DNA of 5,151 nt from Nitrospirota bacterium (lineage in GTDB: Bacteria; Nitrospinota_A; UBA7883). Numbering within the stretch: position 1 is the stretch's first letter; every line of letters begins with the position of its first letter. The translations under genes and the position numbers were made by a program. Location of the stretch: NCBI GenBank assembly GCA_011052055.1, contig DRJW01000226.1, forward strand, positions 1 to 5,151, read 5' to 3'. Positions 1 to 5,151 of the stretch are shown piece by piece. The notes beneath the pieces were generated by a model. That model was given only the letters and a program-made list of their open reading frames with translations. It was not told the DNA's origin and ran no database searches.

Positions 1-302
1 GCTTCCCAATGGTGCTGGTGGAGGCTTTCGCTTACGGTCTGCCAGTCGTCGCTTCCAAGCTTGGCGGTATGGCGGAGATTGTCGAAGATGGCGTCACCGG
101 CCTTCATTTTACGCCGGGCGATCCAGACGATCTTGCGGAAAAAGTGAGATGGATGATCGGCCATCCCGATGAGCGAAAGCGGATGGGCGAGAACGCGCGG
201 CGCATATATGAGGAAAAATACACGCCTGAAAGGAATTATGAGATGATGAGGAACATATACAAGCAGGCAATTGATGAGCGGAGCCGCAGAGTTGGCTCGT
301 GA
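1..302 (+). CDS. Glycosyltransferase family 4 (GT-B fold), C-terminal part only
   Basis: This is the 3' end of a gene that begins before the window. The frame is open from the first base: bases 1-2 finish a split codon (xGC), then come Phe-Pro before the first Met at 9, so that Met is internal. The visible 99 residues carry the GT4 donor-site signature: FPMVLVEAFAYGLPVV, then LGGMAEIV and DGVTGLHFTPGD. The Glu of VEAFA fits the second Glu of the EX7E motif that binds the nucleotide-sugar phosphates and ribose; the first would lie just outside the window. The rest (DDLAEKVRWM to the RRVGS end) is the usual closing helical segment. GT4 enzymes are retaining transferases, usually cytoplasmic or membrane-associated, that add a sugar from an NDP- or GDP-sugar to a growing glycan. 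Donor and acceptor cannot be told from this part. The next gene is 42 nt downstream on the same strand, so the two are probably co-transcribed. Confidence 0.93.
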   Translation, partial: FPMVLVEAFAYGLPVVASKLGGMAEIVEDGVTGLHFTPGDPDDLAEKVRWMIGHPDERKRMGENARRIYEEKYTPERNYEMMRNIYKQAIDERSRRVGS

Positions 303-344
303 ACATAGGGATAACAATTAACAAATGAATAGGCGCTTATTTAA

Positions 345-1364
345 ATGAACATTTTAGTGACAGGCGCAGGTGGTTTTATAGGTCACCACCTCGTAAAACG
401 TTTAAAAAAAGATGGGCATCGTGTGGTCGGGTGCGACTGGAAACATCCGGAGTTTGAGCCGACGCATGCGGATATGTTTTTTAATGTTGACCTGCGCTCT
501 AAAGATCAGACCGAGCTTGTGTACAAGTCAGGTGGCCGGTTCGACGAGGTGTACAGTCTTGCGGCGAACATGGGTGGAATGGGATTTATTGAAAACTATA
601 AAGCGATTATCATGCGCGACAGCGCTCTTATCTCCATTAATGTTTTAGAAGCCGCGCGCAAATATGGGGCCAGGCGCCTGTTCTATTCCAGTAGCGCATG
701 CGCGTATAACATTGAATTGCAAAAAGAGACGGACAACCCGGCTCTATCGGAGGGTATGGCCTATCCGGCCATGGCCGAGGCGGGGTATGGCTGGGAAAAA
801 CTTTACGCTGAAATGTTGTGCGAGCATTACACCGAAGATTTCGGCCTTACAACCAGAATTGCGCGCTTCCATAATGTATATGGCCCTTTCGGCACGTGGA
901 GAGGTGGCCGCGAAAAAGCGCCGGCGGCGATGTGCAGAAAAGTCTTGCTGACCGAGGATAATGGCGAAATAGATATATGGGGCGATGGAATTCAGACCAG
1001 AACTTTTATGTATATAGAAGATTGCCTCGACGGCGTCTTGCGAATCATGCGCGGCGATTATCCGCATCCGTTAAACCTTGGAACCGATTATATGATTTCA
1101 ATCAACGATCTGGCGAAGCTGGCCATGTCTTTTGAGAATAAGAACCTTACGCTTAAACATATACCCGGCCCCCTGGGGGTCCGCGGCCGTAGCAGTGACA
1201 ATACGCTTATCAAAAAAGTTTTGGGATGGGAGCCCACCATACCTTTGGAGCAAGGCTTAAAAGAAAATTACTTTTGGATAAAATCTGAAATAGAAAAAGC
1301 CCGCGCCCAGGGGGAGACTGTAGACGTCCGGTCCTATCTTCCCGACAGCGATAGTGATGAATAA
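345..1364 (+). CDS. gme: GDP-mannose 3,5-epimerase homologue (extended SDR family)
   Basis: Predicted to convert GDP-D-mannose to GDP-L-galactose (and GDP-L-gulose), EC 5.1.3.18, in the cytoplasm. The 339-residue protein opens with a Rossmann NAD(P)-binding motif, TGAGGFIG (residues 6-13), then CDWK (30-33). Family-specific blocks follow in order: DLRS (49-52), MGGMGFI (76-82), SSSACAY (115-121), YGWEK (148-152), RFHNVYGPFGTW (174-185), GGREKAPAAMCRK (187-199), WGDGIQTRTF (212-221), HIPGPLGVRGRSSDN (272-286) and LGWEP. The residues I recall as catalytic in Arabidopsis GME (Cys145, Tyr174, Lys178, Lys217, Arg306) match Cys119, Tyr148, Lys152, Lys191 and Arg280 at a constant offset of 26, so the core has no net insertion. 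Differences from the plant pattern include AAN for AAD before MGGMGF and CAYN for CIYP. The C-terminus is short and acidic (DSDSDE). The ATG at 345 sits right before the Rossmann strand; no strong Shine-Dalgarno is visible. A GDP-mannose dehydratase or fucose synthase is less likely given the GGREKAPAA and GVRGRSSDN blocks. The exact product is inferred. Confidence 0.93.
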   Translation: MNILVTGAGGFIGHHLVKRLKKDGHRVVGCDWKHPEFEPTHADMFFNVDLRSKDQTELVYKSGGRFDEVYSLAANMGGMGFIENYKAIIMRDSALISINVLEAARKYGARRLFYSSSACAYNIELQKETDNPALSEGMAYPAMAEAGYGWEKLYAEMLCEHYTEDFGLTTRIARFHNVYGPFGTWRGGREKAPAAMCRKVLLTEDNGEIDIWGDGIQTRTFMYIEDCLDGVLRIMRGDYPHPLNLGTDYMISINDLAKLAMSFENKNLTLKHIPGPLGVRGRSSDNTLIKKVLGWEPTIPLEQGLKENYFWIKSEIEKARAQGETVDVRSYLPDSDSDE

Positions 1365-1377
1365 GTCCCCCAGATAA

Positions 1378-2163
1378 ATGGCCCAGCAGGATTCTATCTC
1401 TATTGAAATTGTAAATGTTCTGGGAGTGCGGATCGCCGCGATAAATATCGATAAGGCCGTGGCTCAGATTTCAAAGTGGATTGAATCCAATACGAGGACA
1501 TATATCTGCGTTACTGGAGCGCATGGCGTCATTGAATCCCAGAGCGACCTGAATCTTAAAAAAATCCACAATTTAGCCGGTATGTGCGTGCCGGACGGCA
1601 TGCCGACGGTTTTAGTTGGGAAATATCTTGGGCACAAGGATATGGAGCGCGTTCGAGGGTTTGATCTTATGGACAAGACCGTTGAATATTCCGCCGCCAA
1701 AGGGTACACGCATTTTTTTTATGGCGGCAAAGAAGGGACGCCGGAGCTTTTAAAAGATAAATTGCAAGAACGATTTCCCGGACTTAAGGTAGTGGGAACA
1801 TACTCCCCGCCATTTCGGCCTCTCAATGAAAACGAAGAAAACGAACTTAAGGATAAAATAGAGTCTTTGGCTCCAGATATTATTTGGGTTGGGCTTAGCA
1901 CTCCGAAACAGGAGAAGTGGATGGCGGCGCATTTAGGCCAATTGAACGCAAAAGTAATGATCGGCGTTGGCGCCGCGTTCGATTTTCATACGGGCCAATT
2001 AAAAGAAGCCCCGGAGTGGATACAAAAGATCAGCCTTGAATGGTTTTACCGATTATTAGTAGAGCCACGCAGGCTTTGGCGCAGATACTTTTATATTGTG
2101 CCAGCGTTTCTTTTCTTGATTTTTTGCCAACTTGCCGGATTAAAGAAATATAACCTGGAATAA
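1378..2163 (+). CDS. WecB/TagA/CpsF-family glycosyltransferase (GT26)
   Basis: A complete 261-residue member of the family that transfers a sugar (ManNAc in TagA, ManNAcA in WecG, others in capsule systems) from an NDP-sugar to a polyprenyl-pyrophosphate-linked acceptor at the inner face of the cytoplasmic membrane. Seen in order: NVLGVRI (residues 13-19), the VTGAHGV strand (45-51) with Thr46, VPDGMP (71-76) with Asp73 at the position of the proposed catalytic base, ERVRGFDLM (90-98), the FFYGGKEGTPE loop (113-123), SPPFRPLNENE (143-153), WVGLSTPKQEKWM (170-182), GVGAAFDFHTGQLKEAPEW (196-214) and the LEWFYRLLVEPRRLWRRY appendage (220-237). This last segment is known to help TagA bind the membrane; here it runs into a hydrophobic stretch (about 238-255) that may sit in the membrane. 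The ATG at 1378 is 13 nt after the epimerase stop, without an obvious Shine-Dalgarno, which suggests translation coupled to the upstream gene. Family is secure; donor and acceptor are not known. Confidence 0.95.
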   Translation: MAQQDSISIEIVNVLGVRIAAINIDKAVAQISKWIESNTRTYICVTGAHGVIESQSDLNLKKIHNLAGMCVPDGMPTVLVGKYLGHKDMERVRGFDLMDKTVEYSAAKGYTHFFYGGKEGTPELLKDKLQERFPGLKVVGTYSPPFRPLNENEENELKDKIESLAPDIIWVGLSTPKQEKWMAAHLGQLNAKVMIGVGAAFDFHTGQLKEAPEWIQKISLEWFYRLLVEPRRLWRRYFYIVPAFLFLIFCQLAGLKKYNLE

Positions 2164-2191
2164 TCCTGTTTTTACCTGATTCGGGAAAGGC

Positions 2192-2992
2192 TCAGGCCGG
2201 TTTTGACAACCCGACCGCTTCGGTGGTTAGAAACCTTCTTTGCGTCCCCTCCAGAACCAGGCATGTAAGTATTCCGGTCGCATAAGCGCCTGTGTCTATC
2301 CCTATCCTGTTTGCCCGTATATCGGGTTTGGCGGTTATTGTGTGCCCATGGACAATGATCTTGCCATAGTTTCTTTCGTCATTGAGAAACTCATCGCGAA
2401 CCCACATCAGGTGCGCCGGGTTTTGCTTTGATAATGGCCTGCCGGGCATAACGCCGGCGTGGACAAAAATGTAATCACCAGCTTCATAGATCAGCTTAAG
2501 ATTTGACAAAAAAGCCAGGTGGTCATCCGGGAGGGCGCTTCTCAAACCTTCCTGCAACTGTTTAAACTTTTTTCTCGCTGACAGGCCATTTTGTGGCGGG
2601 ATTTGATAGCTGTACAGGCAGGCGTCCCCTCCAATGGAAAACCAGTCCGGCCCGATAGAGCTATCTTCAAGGAAGGTCAGCAGCGCGTCATCGTGATTCC
2701 CTTTTAAATAAACATGCTCAAAATCAACCAGGGGGGAAGCGATCAGCATGTCCAGCGCCTGTCGGCTTTGCGCGCCGCGATCCATATAATCACCAAGATA
2801 AACAACAACCATTTCCATGTCGCCATGCGCGGTTTTCGCGTCATTGAGGATATTTTCATGAAGAGCCTCCAGGAGATCAGCCCTTCCATGGATATCTCCA
2901 ATGGCATAGATGCGCGTTTTATCTGGAACAGAAGGAGGCTCTTTTGAAAAATCCCTCTTCTTACGACCGAAAATAAAATCAAACAAAATCAA
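2192..2992 (-). CDS. PPP-type metallophosphoesterase (serine/threonine phosphatase / ApaH-like)
   Basis: A 266-residue calcineurin-like phosphoesterase with every metal and phosphate motif of the PPP family: GDIHGR (residues 32-37; Asp33, His35), GDYMDRG (67-73; Asp68, Arg72), GNHD (98-101; Asn99, His100), VHAG (177-180; His178) and HGHT (215-218), the last two supplying metal-binding histidines. It should be a two-metal (Mn/Fe-type) cytoplasmic hydrolase. Relatives act on phosphoserine/threonine proteins (PrpA, PrpE) or on dinucleoside tetraphosphates (ApaH); sequence alone does not separate these. There is no signal peptide, only a short N-terminal extension (FGRKKRD). The start is TTG at 2992: the codon just before it is an in-frame TAA, no ATG or GTG lies between it and the GDIHG motif, and AGGA (3002-2999) lies 6 nt upstream. 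TTG at 2986 is the only near alternative. The gene starts 50 nt after the stop of the glycosyltransferase/methyltransferase gene on the same strand, so the two are probably co-transcribed. Confidence 0.93.
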   Translation of the reverse strand: MILFDFIFGRKKRDFSKEPPSVPDKTRIYAIGDIHGRADLLEALHENILNDAKTAHGDMEMVVVYLGDYMDRGAQSRQALDMLIASPLVDFEHVYLKGNHDDALLTFLEDSSIGPDWFSIGGDACLYSYQIPPQNGLSARKKFKQLQEGLRSALPDDHLAFLSNLKLIYEAGDYIFVHAGVMPGRPLSKQNPAHLMWVRDEFLNDERNYGKIIVHGHTITAKPDIRANRIGIDTGAYATGILTCLVLEGTQRRFLTTEAVGLSKPA

Positions 2993-3002
2993 TTACCATC
3001 CT
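2993..3002 (-). promoter_or_regulatory. Ribosome binding site that decides a TTG start
   Basis: AGGA at 3002-2999 lies 6 nt before the TTG at 2992. The three bases just before TTG (2995-2993) are TAA in the same frame, so the phosphatase cannot start further upstream. An ATG at 2999-2997 is in another frame and meets TGA after six codons. Confidence 0.55.
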
Positions 3003-3042
3003 AAATTTCGTAATTCATATTTAACCTGCTTTAGAGGTTCCC

Positions 3043-4983
3043 TCAAGACGACTTTTTTGCGATCTCGCTGGCGGCGGCGCGAAGCTTCTCCATTATCGAC
3101 ACGATTCGGGAGATTGTTTTTTTGTCGTTCCGCTCCTCGGCGAGCTTCGCCTGTGAATTTAAAAATTCCACCACCGACTCTTCCAGCGGCTCGCGAAGCT
3201 TCAGAGTGATCGCCAGCGCCACTGAAGTATCCGACACCGACTCTTCTATGTTGCCAAGATCAAAATTCACCTTCGCTCTTTTCAGCAAAATACGTTTTAA
3301 CTCCCTGTCGGTCTCGGCCAGAACCTGATCCGGCTGTTGAGCCAGCGTCTCGTCCGCCTGCTTTCCCATAAGGGTGGTCTCGTATACTCCCGGTTTTTGA
3401 GGGCTCCACTCTTTCGGGCCTGCGTTATTTCTTTTTAGCTCGTCTAACCCGAAGCTCTCGAAGACCTTCAGCGATCCTGCCACAGCTTCTGGCGCCAGCA
3501 GAAGCGAGTTGTGTTTGAGCCAGGAGAAGTTCGACAGCAGTCTCAAAGCAAGCGTCTGGAAAACAAGCGGCCTGTATCCCTCTTTCGCCCATTCATCGAT
3601 CCAGTAGTCTGGCGTTTGAAGATTGACGTTTCCATCCCCTGGCTGGCCCGGCTGGCTTGCGGTAAAAAGAATTAATTTTCCGGCGTGGCGCGATAAGCTT
3701 TTAATTAAATCCTGTCCGCGCTCAGGCTCGGCCATGTTGATAAGCTCAGAGCAGATAACAAGGTCGAACTTTTTTTCCAGGTTGAACGATGGATCCACAT
3801 TCTCAACCGAAGGAGTATCGGGCCCCCTGATGTCACCGTTAACATCGATAAGACCGATCGCCTTTACATCTGCGGCGCCCCATTCCCGGAATTTATCCAG
3901 ATGCGCCCCGCCAAACCCAACGTCGAGAACCGACTCTGGATTAAACACGTCAAAAATATACCTCAACGGAGAAACGTCAAGACTCTGAAGCCCGATATGC
4001 TCGACTGATGACAATATTTCCACACCTGAATACTCTTGGTCAGGGTCTTCATCGTTTTGCGCCGTAGCTTCTCTTAACCTTCCGGCCAGATCCTCAGACA
4101 TCGACGCCACGCTGGCCATCGGATGGAATGTCATCAAGTCGACGTGCTTGAGCTCATAAGAGGCTATCTGCTTAACACGATCCTCGACCAGGCTGTTTTC
4201 CACACCCTTGTCCGCCGCGTAGTTTATCGCCGCCCGCTCAAGCTCCTCGTTTTTAAGAGGTATGTTTTTCACGAATCTTTTGTATAGCGACTGCTTGTGC
4301 CACCCGTCTATCGTCCTGTCATCGTAGCTTAAGTTGGCGAGCCACGAGACAAAGGCTTTAGTCAGTATCTGCTCAGAAGACCTCAGGGGAAAATGGGCGA
4401 GGCGCAGGGTATTCAATATATAATGCTCCAGCGGATATGTTCCGTCCTCAAACCTCACCGCATGGTTCCCGTAATCAACTATAAAAGGCTTTTTATTAAA
4501 CACCGATTCAGGAATAATGACTTTGTAATATTGCGGCGATTCCACCGCCCTTCTGTTGCGTATCCTTTTTACTATGTCAGCTTGTTTCGGATCGTCGCTG
4601 GCGGTGGGGACATATGTTCGCCATTGCATCTGGCCGACGCTCCCCTCCGGCAGATCGGCCAGGACGCTTTCCATCGTCTCCCCCTCGTTGGGATTCAAAA
4701 ATTCGTCCGCGTCAAGCGGTATGATCCAGTCCGGGTTATAGATCGCGCTCACTTTTTTGATAAGACCGGTCAGTTTTTCCGACTGCTTATGCGCTATTTC
4801 AGGATCGTCCAGGATTATCAGCGGCAAACCCTCCAGAGCAAGTCTTGCGAGTATCTGCCTCGATTTATCAGAGCTTTTATTCTCCAGGACAACCAAAGCG
4901 TCCAGATATCCCAGGTTATGCCGGACAAACGTCTCCAAAATATCCGATTCATTTTTAATTACCGATACACCAATTATTCTCAC
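3043..4983 (-). CDS. Multidomain protein: GT2-like glycosyltransferase + SAM methyltransferase-like domain + TPR-like tail
   Basis: 646 residues in three parts. Residues 1 to about 230 look like a GT-A glycosyltransferase of the Glyco_tranf_2_4 type: SVIKNESDILETFVRHNL (7-24), LENKSSDKS (33-41), the DxD metal site in PLDADEF (89-95), YGNHAVR (171-177) and HFPLRSSEQ (197-205). A helical linker (about 230-335) leads to a class I methyltransferase-like domain (about 338-510): motif I VLDVGFGGA (352-360), an acidic strand-2 end near IDVNGD (379-384), FDLVICSEL (406-414), KLILFTASQPG (436-446) and NLQTPDYWIDEW (454-465). Motif I ends in Ala360, where many members have a third Gly. Residues 560-646 form charged amphipathic helices; ILLKRAKVNFDLGNIEESVSDTS resembles one TPR unit. 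No signal peptide or membrane span is seen. Start is GTG at 4983, with AGAAAGG (4999-4993) 9 nt upstream and the GT2 core beginning at once. Likely role: glycan or cell-surface transfer plus methylation; substrates unknown. Confidence 0.88.
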   Translation of the reverse strand: MRIIGVSVIKNESDILETFVRHNLGYLDALVVLENKSSDKSRQILARLALEGLPLIILDDPEIAHKQSEKLTGLIKKVSAIYNPDWIIPLDADEFLNPNEGETMESVLADLPEGSVGQMQWRTYVPTASDDPKQADIVKRIRNRRAVESPQYYKVIIPESVFNKKPFIVDYGNHAVRFEDGTYPLEHYILNTLRLAHFPLRSSEQILTKAFVSWLANLSYDDRTIDGWHKQSLYKRFVKNIPLKNEELERAAINYAADKGVENSLVEDRVKQIASYELKHVDLMTFHPMASVASMSEDLAGRLREATAQNDEDPDQEYSGVEILSSVEHIGLQSLDVSPLRYIFDVFNPESVLDVGFGGAHLDKFREWGAADVKAIGLIDVNGDIRGPDTPSVENVDPSFNLEKKFDLVICSELINMAEPERGQDLIKSLSRHAGKLILFTASQPGQPGDGNVNLQTPDYWIDEWAKEGYRPLVFQTLALRLLSNFSWLKHNSLLLAPEAVAGSLKVFESFGLDELKRNNAGPKEWSPQKPGVYETTLMGKQADETLAQQPDQVLAETDRELKRILLKRAKVNFDLGNIEESVSDTSVALAITLKLREPLEESVVEFLNSQAKLAEERNDKKTISRIVSIMEKLRAAASEIAKKSS

Positions 4984-4999
4984 GTCATAATACCTTTCT
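4980..4999 (-). promoter_or_regulatory. Ribosome binding site with two overlapping starts (ATG/GTG)
   Basis: AGAAAGG at 4999-4993 is a reasonable Shine-Dalgarno. Nine bases after it is the GTG at 4983 that opens the 646-residue protein. Four bases after it is an out-of-frame ATG at 4988 that reads ATG ACG TGA and stops at once, overlapping the GTG. The GTG is preferred because the long frame has no nearer upstream start and the family usually begins with the strand right after the initiator. The ATG would waste initiation events or, if ribosomes restart, couple to the GTG. Confidence 0.5.
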
Positions 5000-5028
5000 C
5001 ATCAGTAGTCTCGTTTGAAGCCGCCTTT

Positions 5029-5057
5029 TGTCAAGAAGCGCAAGCTAGGCTAGTATA
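5029..5057 (-). promoter_or_regulatory. Weak promoter-like elements upstream of the GT2/methyltransferase gene
   Basis: On the minus strand TATACT (5057-5052) matches the -10 consensus at five of six positions but has no good -35 at 16-18 nt. Separately, TTGACA (5034-5029) is a perfect -35 hexamer, but the sequence 17 nt on (AGACTA) is a poor -10. Neither makes a full sigma-70 promoter. A promoter is expected in this 137-base gap because the gene lacks a close upstream neighbour inside the window. The choice between these elements is a guess. Confidence 0.2.
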
Positions 5058-5116
5058 AGGGAGCCTCTAATAAATCCATTTCCGCCACAATCGGCCGTAA
5101 AAGGCGCCATGCTTCG

Positions 5117-5128
5117 TTGACTAGTCAA
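5117..5128. repeat. Perfect 12-bp palindrome with CTAG centre
   Basis: TTGACTAGTCAA equals its own reverse complement over all 12 bases; the flanking bases do not extend it. It lies 134-145 bases before the GTG start at 4983, where a dimeric repressor or activator could bind. It also covers the TAG of the possible upstream gene end. There is no second copy in the window to support an operator role. Confidence 0.35.
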
Positions 5129-5150
5129 AATCGTCCTCAGAGTAGATATT
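5121..5150 (-). CDS. Possible last nine codons of an upstream minus-strand gene
   Basis: Reading leftwards from the window edge, one frame gives NIYSEDDFD and then TAG at 5123-5121. A short acidic tail of this kind is a common protein C-terminus, and the following 137 bases (5120-4984) would then be the gap before the 646-residue gene. The evidence is only nine codons. Another minus-strand frame stays open for 34 codons from the edge to a TAG near 5048, so the reading is not unique. No function can be given. Confidence 0.25.
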   Translation of the reverse strand, partial: NIYSEDDFD

Positions 5151-5151
5151 A

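Noticed and set aside
1167..1181. Run CCCCCTGGGGG inside the epimerase gene
   Set aside because: It encodes the conserved GPLGVRG block, and an 11-base palindrome with a one-base centre cannot form a useful hairpin.
2164..2205. Possible terminator between the convergent genes: CCTGA and TCAGG arms around 12 bases, then CCGG and TTTT
   Set aside because: The stem is only 5 bp with a 12-base loop, the T-run is short and 4 bases away on the plus strand, and the minus strand has an A-run instead of a T-run. Too weak to call, though termination is expected here.
2214..2227. Hairpin ACCGC-TTCG-GTGGT on the plus strand, a stable C(UUCG)G-type tetraloop
   Set aside because: It lies in the 3' end of the phosphatase coding region, includes a G-T pair, and has no T-run after it. 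Probably a by-product of coding sequence, although it could slow read-through from the plus-strand operon.
3023..3039. Inverted repeat AACCT/AGGTT with a 7-base loop between the two minus-strand genes
   Set aside because: Only 5 bp, and on the minus strand it is followed by AAATATGAATT, not a T-run, so it is not a convincing terminator or processing site.
3070..3205. Repeated gcgaagctt/gagcttcgc words near the 3' end of the fusion gene
   Set aside because: They encode similar helix segments (KLRAA, AKLAE, KLREP) in the TPR-like tail; the copies are short and irregular, so not a DNA repeat element.
4393..5058. Long open frame of 221 codons on the plus strand opposite the fusion gene
   Set aside because: It lies antisense to the conserved GT2 domain, has no recognisable motifs or ribosome binding site, and its composition looks like a shadow of the real minus-strand coding sequence.
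5048..5149. Minus-strand frame open for 34 codons from the window edge
   Set aside because: No family motif is visible, and it competes with the acidic-tail reading that ends at 5121. Without the upstream sequence neither can be settled.
1..5151. Search by eye for CRISPR arrays, insertion-sequence ends, tRNA genes, attachment sites and toxin-antitoxin or defence genes
   Set aside because: No spaced direct repeats, terminal inverted repeats, cloverleaf-like segments or matching protein motifs were seen; the window is explained by glycan and phosphatase genes.

Overview
The window is a gene-dense bacterial segment of moderate G+C with no stretch longer than about 170 bases without a gene. It looks like the end of a surface-polysaccharide (exopolysaccharide, capsule or O-antigen type) locus. 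The taxon cannot be fixed from the sequence. The WecB/TagA-type glycosyltransferase and the compact GDIHG-type phosphatase are common in Gram-negative bacteria, and a proteobacterium or proteobacterium-like lineage is my best but weak guess.

Left half, plus strand (1-2163): three genes in the same direction with short gaps (42 and 13 nt), probably one operon. They are the C-terminal third or so of a GT4-family glycosyltransferase (cut by the window edge), a full-length GDP-mannose 3,5-epimerase homologue, and a WecB/TagA/CpsF (GT26) glycosyltransferase. Together they fit the making of an unusual nucleotide sugar (GDP-L-galactose or GDP-L-gulose from GDP-mannose) and its use, or that of other sugars, in assembling a lipid-linked glycan.

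Right half, minus strand (4983-2192): two genes read towards the first group and meet it tail to tail at about 2164-2191. First comes a 646-residue multidomain protein with an N-terminal GT2-like glycosyltransferase, a central class I SAM methyltransferase-like domain and a C-terminal TPR-like helical tail. After 50 nt follows a PPP-type metallophosphoesterase (ApaH/PrpE-like serine/threonine phosphatase). Both use non-ATG starts (GTG and TTG), supported by upstream Shine-Dalgarno-like sequences and, for TTG, by an adjacent in-frame stop.

Right edge (4984-5151): an upstream region with weak promoter-like elements, a perfect 12-bp palindrome and possibly the last nine codons of another minus-strand gene.

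The two points most worth following up are the GDP-mannose 3,5-epimerase, an enzyme best known from plant vitamin C synthesis and uncommon in bacteria, with all its known catalytic residues kept; and the glycosyltransferase-methyltransferase-TPR fusion, whose methyltransferase core is divergent. I saw no CRISPR array, insertion sequence, tRNA, rRNA or defence system.
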